Part shown: one piece after another, positions 44,297 through 55,470 of the stretch
Layout: each line of letters begins with the position of its first letter
How positions within the stretch are numbered: the stretch's first letter is position 1
Assembly (NCBI GenBank): GCA_035771165.1
Contig: JAWNZC010000348.1
Coordinates: 5,320,501-5,384,500, forward strand
Direction: 5' to 3'
Length of the DNA: 64,000 nt
DNA from: Paragorgia papillata
Lineage: Eukaryota > Cnidaria > Anthozoa > Scleralcyonacea > Coralliidae
Notes under the pieces: model-generated
The model's database searches: none
Seen by the model: only the letters and a program-made list of their open reading frames with translations
Told to the model about the DNA's origin: nothing
Made by a program: the position numbers and the translations under genes

Positions 44297-45345
44297 CAGT
44301 GAAACCTGAGTTCTGCAACCCCCATGTTTTACGACCACCTGTCATATACGACCACTTTTTCTGGCACGGACGATTTGTAGTTGAAATATACCTGCAATGA
44401 GCGACCACCTGCCTTACGCGACCAGTGACCATTTTTTGTGTCCCAAACAAGAAATTTACCTGTTATGAGCGACCATTTCATATTAAAAGCTGGCACTATG
44501 TAAATAATACGAGAAAACTTGCTTGTTTTAAACTTGCTCCTCGATGACAAAACGTATCAAGTTTCCTCAACAACATCTGTCTATTTATAACTACTGTGGA
44601 ACCCCGCCATACGACCAAATCTCCTTCGACGAATCGCCATCGACGAAGTTGAATCCGCATCTTCCCTTGCCAAGAAAGTTACGCTGTTAACGTTTGATGC
44701 CATCATGTGGTTACGGCATTCTTGGGACTCGTTACCAGAAACAACGATTCAAAAGTGTTTCGCGCACGAGACTTTGAATTGGTTTTGTTATTTATAAACA
44801 TTAACGGCTTTTTGCCTCGCGTTTTTATGCAGTATAAAACTTTGTCTATTGGGAACAACATCTTGTGGACCGTGCGAAGAATGGCTTCGTATCTGATGGC
44901 GAGTGTGACGAAGAACACGAAGAAAATGAAGTCGAAGACGTTGGAGAAAACGAACAAGAAACTCCTGTAGTGTCAGTGCAAGAAGCAGCTAGCTGAATGG
45001 TTGCTGAGCTAAGGCGATTTGGCTTTAAGAATAATAAGCCTGAGATCGTAATAATAAGCAAGCAAAGCTCACAAATTTTTTCTCTGCTTTAATGTAAATT
45101 ATATTTTTTCAGTGTACATACAGTAATTCTAACTTAATAAAATAATTTGTTATCTTCAAGTTGGATTTGTTCTTCATGTCTTATTGCTAACGTTTCACCG
45201 TCTTCCCAAATTTCGATCGGCCATATAAAAAATCCGAATTTCTTATTTTGATGACGTCATTCGAAAACCTGTCTGAACGACCACCTGTCCTTAACGACCA
45301 CTTTTACGTGGCAATTGGGGTGGTCGCAAAACTCAGGTTTTACTG
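44297..45345 (+). mobile_element. pogo/Tigger-like (Tc1-mariner) element, internally deleted
   Basis: Inverted ends CAGTGAAACCTGAGTTCTGC and the complement of GCAAAACTCAGGTTTTACTG sit between TA dinucleotides (44295-44296 and 45346-45347). The CAGTG...ACGACC ends are typical of pogo/Tigger elements. A second internal TIR-like string (CTGTGGAACCCCGCCATACG at 44594) hints at a composite. Only the C-terminal part of a transposase remains. Confidence 0.85.
44684..44996 (+). pseudogene. Tigger/CENP-B-type transposase C-terminal remnant
   Basis: Frame 44684-44794 reads DAIMWLRHSWDSLPETTIQK followed by CF, the conserved W-x5-W-x5-TTIQxCF helix after the DDE domain of Tigger transposases, then meets a stop. 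From 44880 another frame reads an acidic tail (GECDEEHEENEVEDVGENEQ and onward) to TGA at 44994-44996, like the acidic C-termini of this family. DNA-binding and DDE catalytic parts are gone. Confidence 0.8.
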
Positions 45346-45358
45346 TATATATATATAT

Positions 45359-45605
45359 ATTGTATTGTATTGTATTGTATTGTATTGTATTGTATTGTAT
45401 TGTATTGTATTGTATTGTATTGTATTGTATTGTATTGTATTGTCTTGTATTGCATTGCATTGCATTGCATTGCATTGCATTGCATTGCATTGCATTGCAT
45501 TGCATTGCATTGCATTGCATTGCATTGCATTGCATTGTATTGTATTGTATTGTATTGTATTGTATTGTATTGTATTGTATTGTATTGTATTGTATTGTAT
45601 TGTAT
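45359..45605. repeat. Pentanucleotide array (TGTAT)n-(TGCAT)n-(TGTAT)n
   Basis: Pure 5-bp repeats: TGTAT units to about 45450 (with one TGTCT), then TGCAT units to about 45535, then TGTAT to 45605. Neither unit has a stop codon in several frames, so open frames run through on both strands (YCIVL and MQCNA cycles); these are artefacts. A short TGTAT run also sits at 43878-43910. Confidence 0.97.
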
Positions 45606-45613
45606 AAAACAAA

Positions 45614-45758
45614 TAAAATTCCATTTTCTTGTTGTCTGTTCAGTTATACACAGAAGACGGTAAGAACATCAGCCACTTTTTTGTTCTTACCACGTTGTGA
45701 CGTCATCTGTGCATCTATAACTGAACAGACAACGGCAAAATGGAATCTATTTGTTAAA
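45614..45758. mobile_element. Fold-back MITE, copy 2
   Basis: Near-identical to 43918-44060 and preceded, as there, by a TGTAT run and a pogo-like right end. The whole pogo-end/TGTAT/MITE block is therefore duplicated at an offset of about 1.5-1.7 kb. Confidence 0.85.
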
Positions 45759-45774
45759 TATATATAAGAAAGGC

Positions 45775-46650
45775 TTGTGTCGAGTCAAGAGGTGAACTTA
45801 TCTTTTATTATCTCTTAAAAAAACTGTCACTCTTGAAACAGGTTGTTTATTCACCTGATAAAATCGATTCTTGATTGAACTGATTTCATAAGATGTGAAC
45901 AGCGGATAAGATATAACAATAGTGTTAATATTTGCGCTATATGATGTCTCTACCCCAGAGAAGCAAGCAGGTACGTGTGCGGTTTACTTGAATATTATAT
46001 ATATATATATATATTATATATACTGTGTAATACAAATTTATAAATATAGGACTGGTCCCTCTCAGAGTGGGCTCCGATATTTTTTCTTGTCGGTGATCCC
46101 ACAGAAATCTTTGCCAGGGATCATTAGCAAATTAGTCCTCAGTTACAAAAGATAGCTCGAAGTTTGTACAGCTTGAAGAGCTTCTTACAACACGTCTCAA
46201 ATCCTATGGCTATAACGTGTACATTTTCACGTATAATAATATCCGTTTTCTTACTTTATATAAAACAGATTATTGTTTATACAAGAGTTGTATCGCTACT
46301 CCAGGTGTAAACTGGTTACCTTTTGTGACCAATCATCTGGGTTTACATCAGCTGTTAAAACAAACATAAGCAGCGAACACTTATTGATGTATTTGTATCT
46401 TTAGTATTTGGATTGCCTGAAAAGAGGTTCTGTTGACCAGGAATCTGGTCAGATATCTATAAATTAGAAAAATAATAATTAGGATACATCATGGACACCT
46501 TTAGCGGATACGTGTCCGAGACCAATTGGGATAGGAAAAATTTAGAGACATTCTTAAAATGGATTCTTAAAATCTAGGATGCGGTTAACTACTATCTATA
46601 GTTTTCATTTCAGTATGATTAACCCTTTCAGGACCAAGCACGTACTTTAT
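45775..46650. other. Intergenic, nothing recognised
   Basis: A short TA run at about 45995-46020. No exon or gene is supported. Confidence 0.6.
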
Positions 46651-46653
46651 TAA

Positions 46654-46857
46654 GGGGCTGTTTACATAAGCCGGGCTAGCCCGCCTAACCGGGCTGACTC
46701 GTGTCACGAAATTCTTTCCTCGGCCACAAAAAGAGATTTTAATCAACGTTAGGATTCGTTTACATCTAAACTAAACCAATTATTCTTTGTATATTTAGTT
46801 TATGCGAGTTTCAAACCACAGTGAGATCCTACTCAATCGCGTGAGCCCAGTTAAATA
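46654..46857. mobile_element. Harbinger-like MITE, right-truncated
   Basis: Starts TAA|GGGGCTGTTTACATAAGC and carries the CCGGGCTAGCCC / AACCGGGCTGACTC units of 22416-22650 with inverted internal order. It stops at GTGAGCCCAGTTAA without its terminal repeat. Confidence 0.75.
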
Positions 46858-47221
46858 ATGAACGAAGGCCCGGTTACAAACGTCGCCAGGATCCAATCGT
46901 TGCTTGTAGTCCATTCCTTGTCAATTCGTCGTTATAGATCAACGTTCAATAACATAACGCATATATTTCAGACGAGCTGTAATAGTTTGCGCAAACCAAA
47001 CGAGAATTCTACTGCACAAACAAAACTACAGCTACCAGATTTAACTTAATGATGCAACAGTGATAGTGTTCGAAAAATGCTTGAATTATCCAGTTACACT
47101 TGAAACATTCAGCCTGTACTATATTTTTAAATAATGCGGCACCCGTACCATTTTTCACTCGTGCTGGTTTTCTGTCAGTGTATATAGGCTTAGTAATTAT
47201 CTTATTTTTTTGTTCGTATAG

Positions 47222-47297
47222 ATTTTGATCGTCCTTGTCTCCATGGTAATAATTCTTCTGTTATTTGTTTATCCCTCAGTTGTTACTATAACGAGTG
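47222..47297 (+). CDS. DUF229 gene exon 1 (membrane anchor)
   Basis: The exon ends at a strong donor G|GTAAGT. Coding can begin at the ATG at 47243. A good acceptor (TTTTTTTGTTCGTATAG) ends at 47221 and the frame stays open to it (ILIVLVS before the Met), so a further 5' exon could add a cytoplasmic N-terminus. I could not identify such an exon. Confidence 0.7.
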
Positions 47298-47870
47298 GTA
47301 AGTACACGTCACCGAATGCACGAGATCACAAACTTATAATACACACTAACTTTTTTATTCTAGCTCTACATAATAATTGCTATCTTTCACGCCAAGAGAA
47401 GATACAGTTCTAAAGCGAGAGCAAAACGGCGCGACATAAATCACACCGTTGCCAAGCGTTTGCGCATGCGTGCGTTTGTCAAAGCAATCACGGTACCCAG
47501 AGACTCTTTTTTTGTCCAGCGATGGCTCCTTCGCCATGGCGGGAAAGAGCCGTGGCAACAACTTTGTTCCCAGAGCCCGCGATCCTTTTGGGCCGGAAGT
47601 ACGTATCGCTCCAGTCTTATACGCGGTCTGGTCAAGTGTGATCCAGTCAAAAGATCGCGTAGGGGACTGGAGCTATATGTACTTTAGGCCTACATGACCG
47701 CCATGTCTGACTTCAATCTTTGCCCAGTGAATGAACAGCAGATATCACTCCAGTTATATAGAGAGCTCACTGGGCAACAATAACCAGAGAGGGAAGATTG
47801 ACTGATAAGATTCAAATTGGACGATAGAAACCGCAAACACTACCACTTGTGGCCAAAATTAACGAGCCAG

Positions 47871-47907
<37 letters not shown>

Positions 47908-50767
47908 CTGTTAATAATATAGCGGGCAAAATTATTCAAGAGCTATGTTATGTCCAGAAAATGTCGAAGTACATCTACCTTATCATGGTCGGTGCGCGGC
48001 AACATCCCAATTTTCCTCGCTCTATCGCTGTGCCGGTAGCTTTCTTTTTTGTAAACACAGGCAAAAGTTCGTAGATTTTCTAGTGTATTCATTTTCACTA
48101 ATAGTTTACATTCCTTCAATAGTTTAAATTAGTTCAAAGTAAACAAAAAAGCATTTTCAGACCGAAAAACCTTGCAGATTTGTTGGAAAAAAGTCAGTTC
48201 TCTGAGGTTCACTGTTGCTAAGTAACAAAGCGACCAATCACATGCAAGTACTGCTGATCCAGGAACCAATCAAGTGGAAATAATTTTGCCATGAATTACA
48301 AAAAAATGCCCTCCGCCAATCATATTCAAGTAATTTTGCCCTGTATATTATTATGTCTGTTAACACTGTCTTTCTTCGGACGGCTCGATCATTAGGTTTG
48401 GCTAATATTGTAGATACAGTCATTTGGGGTAAATCCACTGTAATTACGAGCAGGATTTGGCATTAGAACTGCAAGGTTATAGGATAACAGAAAATTTACT
48501 CTGGGTATAAATTGACTCTATAGTGCCACTAGATACTGACAGCGCGAACTAAACAACAAATCATTATTAGAAATTTGATCAACTTTTTACTCTAAACGTT
48601 ATATACAGCACACTACTTTTTATAATTTCAACATTTACTATCTCTTCCAGGGCTAAACACGATAAACGTTGTAAACATCACGTTTATAAGGAAATCCAAT
48701 CGGGTGAAGATATCTAATTCCAATAATGAAATCAGTGAGCAGAAATTGGAGCAATTTACAGATGATAATCATTATCAAAGACTTTCAGCAAACAAAGATT
48801 CAAAAAGAAACACCTTATTAGATTTAAAGACTTGTCCGGAACTCGTGGGATTATCAACCGAGAAGGAGAAAGAAAATGTAACAAAAATCCAACCTGCGTG
48901 TCAGCTCTATTCTACAACACCTGGTGATTGTAAACTTGCCCAAGTAATGCACAATACTAATGAAAGACAAGGCTGTGGGAATCATAGAAACAAAACTCCG
49001 ATATGCAAATATAACGAATCTCGTGGATATTTCCATGACAACTGGCGTTTACCAACACTGTCGTGTAATATGGATGTATGTCATGACACCCCTGTTTCAG
49101 TTGGAAGCATCGATCCTCGCTATGGAACCTTACCTCGGATTTCAGACTGGCCAAGATATTATGACAAGACAGACTTGCAGAAAAATATACAATCAATGAT
49201 AAAAAAAAGTCTTAGAAATGGATTTAACTTCATTCTTTTGCATTGTCTTTCGAAAAATTCTTCGACAAGCGTTGAGCAACTGTTGATGTTTCCTCCACAA
49301 TACCACACTGTCAATAGAATAAATCCAAAACAGATAGTGAAAAGTATTAATATTAATTTTTTAGTGCTAGATTCTTTATCAAGACCTCATTTTTATCGAA
49401 TGCTACCAAAATCGGTTTCTGAGCTATTGAAGATTAAGAATGGGCTAACTAACAACGTGGAAGTAATGGATTTTGAAATGGTACAAAGTGCAGCACCTTG
49501 CACAATTCATAACATCCGTGGTCTAATGTCTGGAGATATAATGCAAAAAAAATTGGAGAAACGTTCTTACAAATTCCAGAAACTTTTTACATTATTTAAA
49601 AGAAAAGGATATTTCACATTTGCGCAAGAAGATGCGTGTTGGCATGACACCTGGGGAACCATGTTTGATGGAAGCAAAAAAAAAAAATGGCCATCAAAGA
49701 AAAAGTCTGTATTTGCAAAACGTTGGAAACAATTCCAAGCAGATGCTAAAAATTCATTCATAGACGATTATGGACTGTCGCACTTTTCCTGCGACGTATT
49801 TAAAAAGTATAGTTGGAGGACCAATCAATACGGGAAACTGGCTAAAGTTTGTTTTAATGATAAACCATTAAGTTCGTATTTTTTAGAGTATGCTAAGAAA
49901 CGTTTAAATATTTTGCCTGAAACAGTGAAAAATACAAGACAATCTCCAATATTATCCTACACACATTTGAACGCAGCTCACGAGCAATCTGGAATGCGAA
50001 TAAAAGACTCTGATGAAAGTGTTGCTGACTTTTTCTCTGCGGTCGCTAAACTCGTAAATACTTGGACCATAATTCTCTCTGATCACGGCGCAAAATCGAC
50101 ACCCTATTCGCGCACAAAGCAAGGACATCTGGAAACATATCATCCTTTTCTTTTTATGATAATTCCACAGAAAGTTCGTCACACGTTTGGCGAGGATCGT
50201 ATGAGGTTTTTAAGAGAAAATCAAAAACGTCTTATCACATTTGTTGACTTGCACCATACAATAATGACCTTTCTTGAAGCACCGACTTACAAACCAGAAG
50301 ACCATGTTAATCTTTTTACTCCTGTTCCATTAAACCGAACATGCACTGACATTCCTCATGTGAGTTCTGCATTGTGTATTTGTAAAGGCAACGACAAAGA
50401 ATACCCGGATAATTCAACACAGTTCACGTGGATTGCAGAATTTGCCGTACGAAACTTAAACAATTTGATCGACAAACAATTTTCAAACTCAAAAAGAAAG
50501 CGTACAAGAAGATGTAGTAGACTTCGTATGAATTACTTCACTGGTATTCGTGAGAAGAAATTAGCAAACGGTAGATCTTTGATAACCATGCTTGTAAATG
50601 TTAACTTAAGCAAGCCGCCTGAGATTTTTGAGGTTCAAGTTAGGAACTCAAAGACTGAGAAAAACCAACAAAAGTTAAAGTTAGTGTACTGGAGCCGAAT
50701 ATCTCTTTATCAAGGGTTTGAACGCTGCAGAGATAAAACTGTAGATGTTAAATTATGCATTTGCTAG
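47243..50767 (+). CDS. DUF229 family ectoenzyme-like protein (two exons)
   Basis: Two exons, 47243-47297 and 48651-50767, give 723 residues. The start MVIILLLFVYPSVVTITS is a signal anchor, so the enzyme domain would face the lumen or outside. NFLVLDSLSRPHFYRMLPKS (about 224-243) is the DUF229 equivalent of the sulfatase/alkaline phosphatase active-site strand (D-S-x-S-R). ILSDHGAKSTPYSRTKQGHL with ETYHPFLFM (about 463-491) carries the distal metal ligands Asp-His-Gly and a conserved Glu/Pro. Many cysteines (CPEL, CQLYS, CDV, CICKG) fit an extracellular domain. Substrate is unknown for the family. The intron is 1353 bp with GTAAGT and CTTCCAG signals. An AATAAA lies at about 51023. Family call rests on these motifs; catalytic activity is not shown. 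Confidence 0.85.
47298..48650. other. Intron of the DUF229 gene
   Basis: Holds a TA run (47872-47904) and a short CCAGAGCCCGCGATCC segment near 47572 resembling the GGGCTCTGGGGACGAG stretch near 51072. Otherwise nothing recognised. Confidence 0.7.
48651..50767 (+). CDS. DUF229 gene exon 2 (enzyme domain, stop)
   Basis: 2117 nt after acceptor TATCTCTTCCAG. Reading phase matches exon 1 exactly, giving TSGLNTINVVNITFIRKS at the junction. It codes for the stalk, the whole DUF229 domain and a Cys-containing C-terminal extension, and ends with TAG at 50765. Confidence 0.9.
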
Positions 50768-51289
50768 ACTAGTTGCAGGAACGTACTTTTGAATTTAAAG
50801 TTTAAAAATATCTTTTGTTATACTAGTGTATAAAGTACCAAGGAAACCGAGAACTTTGATTTATACTATATAAAGCCCAAATCCTATTTTTTTAATTTGT
50901 GCATGCATGCATGGAGGGATAAGTAACTCTTTTCCCATAGTGGTAGGACTTTAGGAATAGGGTAAATATAAAATGGAGACCTCATTTTCCGCCCGTAGAA
51001 AAGTTACTCCTATAAAAACGTAATAAAGCAGTGTTTCCCTCTCTGGTTCCTTGCTCGCTGGGTAAGACGAACGTGGGCTCTGGGGACGAGAATAACTAAC
51101 ACGATTAATAGACCTTCCCGCGCGAAGTGCGAAGGTAACGCGTTGAGAGATTTGATTGGCTCTCGCAAAATTTCGGACAACTTTGGACAGTAGCCAATCA
51201 GAATTGCCAAAAAGAAAGATCACGTGGTCCATTTACTTCATGTGGAAAGTTCTATTGGGGGTGTTTGTCAAAATAACGAGATCTCGGCA
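50768..51289. other. 3' flank of the DUF229 gene
   Basis: Probable 3' UTR and downstream spacer, with an AATAAA at about 51023. It includes GGGCTCTGGGGACGAG, a common repeat fragment. No gene. Confidence 0.5.
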
Positions 51290-51470
51290 GGTGGAAGAAT
51301 GGGAAGGGGTAAAGGGAATAGGAAGGATGGGAGGGGATAAAGGGAAGAGGAAGGATGGGAGGGGGTAAAGGGAAGAGGAAGGATGGGAGGGGATAAAGGG
51401 AAGAGGAAGGATGGGAGGGGGTAAAGGGAAGAGGAAGGATGGGAGGGGGGTAAAGGGAAGAATGGGAGGG
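51290..51470. repeat. G-rich 28-bp tandem repeat
   Basis: About six units built from GGAAGGATGGGAGGGG and TAAAGGGAAGA on the plus strand. Runs of three to six G at regular spacing could form G-quadruplexes. Confidence 0.9.
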
Positions 51471-51517
51471 AGGAAGTTCCCTCGCGCCTCATCCGTTTTC
51501 AGCAGATGTCTGCCCTT

Positions 51518-51830
51518 GGGGAGCACGGGTGGCGTGTGCTGTTAGCGCGCTGCCTCTCACCAAAAGTTAAGCCCTGTTAGACGGGGTTAGTACTTGGATG
51601 GGTGACCGCTTGGAAATATCCCCGTTGTCGAGCTTGGAACTCATGTGAGTAGAGTTGTAGTTGATCTCTCCTGTGCTTCGAGGGTTTTTCGCAGGGTTCT
51701 CTGGTTTTCCTCCCTCCATAAAATCAACACCTAACATCTTAGCTGTGATCAGTGGTCTGAACTGTGTCGTATGGCGGCTGCCTCGTTCATCTGCGTCCTT
51801 CGCAATTCAGCCGCTTGTAGTAGATGACCC
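51518..51830 (+). mobile_element. 5S-rRNA-derived SINE, uninterrupted copy
   Basis: The head has GTTAGTACTTGGATGGGTGA, identical to the 5S rRNA box C region. The body matches 22190-22415, and the tail (ATCTGCGTCCTTCGCAATTC) follows at about 51790, joining what is split in the other copy. Confidence 0.88.
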
Positions 51831-52076
51831 CCCCTCCCCCAGTGACTAAACCAGTAGAGATAACTTGCCGAGTATTGTGAGTGTTATTTACGAAGAGATG
51901 AATGTTGACAGTTTTGGTCGAATTATCGCTTATCTATAACCCTAGTGTATAGAGAGTATACGAATCCTTGGATGAAGAATCAATTCGAGAAGGCGTGAGA
52001 AGAACGATCAATGATTTCATGAGAAAACATAAACGGAATAACTCTTCAAGCTTGTTGCTACGCTTTCTGTTACTAA

Positions 52077-52809
52077 GGGTCTGTTTATATGATCCCGGTG
52101 TACCGGGATCTCGGCTTGTAGATAATTTACTGTTATTTTTCGCGGTTGCGTTTATATGGAGACCGGGACGTCCCGGTGTACCGGGATCCCAGTTGAAGCA
52201 ACCGAGATCTCGGTACACCGCGGGGACAGATTTTTTCCCATATAAACGCAACATCCCGGTACACCGGGATGAAGTTTACTGAACTACAATGCTTGTAACT
52301 TTGAATATTACGGTCAGAATTTCGTCCAAACGGTCAGGTCTAAAGACAAAACACTGAATAAAAGTGAAATAACGCCTTAAATTTCCGCGCTTTTTGACCC
52401 GGGATGAAATTCATCCAAGGTCAACCGGGACGAGCACTTTGTTTACTCATAGTTAATAGAAAATAGACATGGTTTGGAAGCTCACAAAAGTAATTGTTTT
52501 ATGTTTTTGTTCAGGTTTATGGAAATTTTTGCACTTTCACGGTTACTGAACATATTGTGTTTTCTGTATAATGAAGTAATCGTCCAATAGCAACGTTTGG
52601 GTTCAATCACTCAACCGTACTGTTTAAATATTAATAAACCTAATTAAACAAAGGATTTGGCACCTTCATGTACCTTTCAACATGAATCGTAGCTTGATTG
52701 TTAACCGCTTTGAAGTTTTCCGGGTTTCCAAACCATGTCTATTTTCTATTTGAAATTTATCCCGGGCCACCGGGACATCCCGGTACACCGGGATCATATA
52801 AACAGGCCC
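52077..52809. mobile_element. Harbinger-like non-autonomous element with TAA target duplication
   Basis: Ends GGGTCTGTTTATATGATCCC and GGGATCATATAAACAGGCCC are inverted and flanked by TAA (52074-52076, 52810-52812). Repeated CCCGGTGTACCGGGAT palindromes lie near both ends and inside (about 52097, 52163, 52252, 52777). No transposase frame. Confidence 0.87.
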
Positions 52810-52812
52810 TAA

Positions 52813-52953
52813 AGCTGGATTTCTACTAGGCGTAAAATATCGCGCGCTCGACTTTTCTATTGTACAAATTGAAAAATAGTTTTCTACTTCGTTCCACAAG
52901 ACAAAAGAAAAAAGTCGAGAGCGCGACATTTTACGCCTAGTGGAAATCCAGCT
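52813..52953. mobile_element. Small fold-back MITE abutting the Harbinger-like element
   Basis: AGCTGGATTTCTACTAGGCG at left and CGCCTAGTGGAAATCCAGCT at right, almost fully self-complementary over 141 bp. Flanked by TAA at 52810-52812 (shared with the neighbour) and 52954-52956. Confidence 0.87.
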
Positions 52954-53307
52954 TAAGTCCTCTACGCGGTCTTGATCTGGTCAAGACGGCGTAGGAGACT
53001 GAAACTATTTGACTAAACATACTTCAGGTTCTTAGGCCAAAATGTCGGTTATAAGTCAATGTCCAAAACGCACGAATTCCTGGGTTAGAGTTAAAGTTGA
53101 AATTAGGGTAAAGTCCCTGTGGATAAAATAGCCATCATGCAGTCTCAGTTTTTGTTGGCCAAAGCTAGTCTTTCATCTTCGTATTTCAGCAAGAAATAAC
53201 ACTGGATGTGTCACGCTATTTTTAGCAATTCTGGCAGAAACAAAATTTTCCTAAAATTGCACAAAACTTCACAATAAAAGTTTTAAAAGAAATAGAAACA
53301 CAAAAAG

Positions 53308-53465
53308 ATGCTAGAAACCTGCACAAAAGTACGCATGGTCAAGATTGAGCGAGATTGCAACTCACATCTTGATCTCTGTTTGGCAAAACATAAATCAAGT
53401 TTTATAGCACAATTTGTGCGAGAACTTGGTCTTAAATGTTCAGAACTCCTCCATATAGTTGTAAG
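53308..53465 (+). other. Weak candidate first exon
   Basis: ATG at 53308 opens 52 codons that end at a perfect AAG|GTAAGT donor, with a mixed, protein-like composition (IERDCNSHLDLCLAKHKSS, then FVRELGLKCSELLHIVV). No homology recognised and no partner exon found, so this may be chance. Confidence 0.2.
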
Positions 53466-53539
53466 GTAAGTCATATTTTATAATTGAATCAATGTAGTTT
53501 TAATTTTGAAATTTGCACTAAAAATACGAATATAAGGCC

Positions 53540-53995
53540 CTGTTTACATGAAGTGGTTGAGTGTTCAAGTCAAATCTCCCATGTTGTTTCTCCTATGTTG
53601 TTTCTCCTTGTTGTGTTTACATGAAGAAGATTGAAAGTTTTGGATCTGATCGAAAGGAATGGCTCAGTGAAGTCAATCAACACAGTGGAGTGGATTGATT
53701 TGAGATTCAAGCAAGGATCGACTTGAATGTCTCCAATACGATTCATGTATAAACACGGTTTGACTTGAAAATGACTTGATACGCATGAGTGAAGTTGGTG
53801 CGTGTCATGCTAAATGGCAGACATTGAGGGAAGCACAGAAAATAGTGTTCCAAAACGTTAACCGAAAACAAGGTTCCAAACAGATCGGATTCTCATGCAT
53901 GTAAACATGTGCCCGGATTGACGTTTTTCGGTCCGATTGGACTGCATGTCAATCCGCTTCATCACCACATCACAATATATCATAGTCAATTTAAA
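53540..53995. repeat. Possible TIR element remnant
   Basis: Starts TAAGGCCCTGTTTACATGAA, like a Harbinger end (GGGCCTGTTTA type), and has further TTTACATGAAG units inside. A clear right terminus was not found. Confidence 0.4.
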
Positions 53996-54230
53996 CTAGA
54001 TCCCAAGGATAGTGCAAAGTTTCTAGTCAAAGATAATAACAATTTTTGCCACGTGTACGGACAGAGCTGCCAGCTAACCCCGCAACCTGCCTGTCCTGCC
54101 AGCCCATTTTCTAAAGCAAAGCCCAATAATAAAATAATACAAAACATAGACAAACAACCCAAAATAGAATCTCGAGGGATTCTTAAAGAGTAATTTTCTC
54201 TTGTCAAGAAGGCAAAAAAAATTATAAACT
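53996..54230. repeat. Dispersed repeat, copy B
   Basis: Matches 6009-6212 in the same orientation; this copy has extra bases near TCTCGAGGGATTC. Confidence 0.8.
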
Positions 54231-55470
54231 CCGACAAACATGAATACTGACGCTTTTGTGCCCTTCGCTATTGTTTTCCGGTCTGTTTAATAACATCAAG
54301 AGATCTTTTTGAACTCCTCGAAATTTTTGAATAAAAAGCTTGGTGCATCACAAGAGTTCTGATACTAATACGTATCGTGTGACGTCCAGTCGATCCAGAT
54401 CAAAATTGACTAAAATCTGCCAAGTGGATGTAAAGATACACGAGTTTTTGTTGCCTTTACAAATTACGATCGTCTGATGATTATGTTGCTAGCGTCACGC
54501 AGAGGAGGTTGGACAAGTGCCGCAAAGCATCATGGTCCTAACGCTAAGATTGATAAATTATTTGATTCATTTGCATCTGACCGCCGACGAGGAATGAACT
54601 CTGCCCGGTGGAGTAGATGCGCAAAAACTTGTGAAAACTCGTCACTGACACAGCTGATCCAGAATTGATAATGCACCTGTCAATGTCTTCCCCGCGGGGA
54701 GGGAGGGCGGGCATACCCAGGGGAATTTGACATTTTCGGTTTCCCTCCTGTCAAATGGCCCCTCCAAAATCACATTGTGCTGGACAAAAATTGTCAAATC
54801 TCCCCACCCGGGGTTCAAAATCTCCACTGACAGCAAGCACACGTTCATTAAATGTGTACTTTGTCTATGTTTTGTAGTGACTTCAAACCAATTATACCGG
54901 ACAGGAGAGGGTAGCTCTTTATCTAGCTCAGTTTGCCCTGCACGTCGTTTACAGTTATACTTGAATGGCGGTTATATTTTATGAGAACATTGTTTTAATC
55001 AAATGCTCACAACATGAGTAACTTCAGTGCACAATCAACAACATACATCTTAATCCTGATGCTCAACAAATTAAGGATAACATTTTGTGTATGGCAAGAT
55101 AATACAATTCCCGTCCAGTTTCAAGATACAGTACCCACTTGTTCCTTTAAGTTAAACAGTGTAGCGAATTCGCCAACAAAAGTTTCCTGTTCTCACCGCT
55201 TTCTCTGCCACTTATTTTAACCAGAGGCATGATCGAATATAATAAAATATAGAGAATATTGTCGAAGCGCTCCGGTTCTCTCGTGGTCGTCTAGAAACAG
55301 GTGTTTTGCGAATAGCCGCTGGGCAGTATACTTGCGTTTTCATGTAACTCGTTTCCAGATCTCAAACTCGTTCCAGTCAAATTACCCCGCATGCGGGTAG
55401 GATCATTCTATAAAGCGGCATCAAGGTCAAAATTCATTTTCGATTAAGCCCAGGCACATACGGCCGCCAG
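54231..55470. other. Intergenic, nothing recognised
   Basis: No supported exon. Short open frames are not protein-like. The sequence around 54690-54830 has a loose inverted pair (GGGGAATTTGACATTTTCG / AAAATTGTCAAATCTCCCC). Confidence 0.5.

Noticed and set aside
45248..45767. Open frames on both strands with YCIVL and MQCNA cycles
   Set aside because: Translation of a pentanucleotide microsatellite without stop codons.
46858..47049. 63-codon frame just upstream of the DUF229 gene as its first exon
   Set aside because: It starts in a transposon remnant, has no proper donor in phase with the acceptor at 47221 and ends in a stop.
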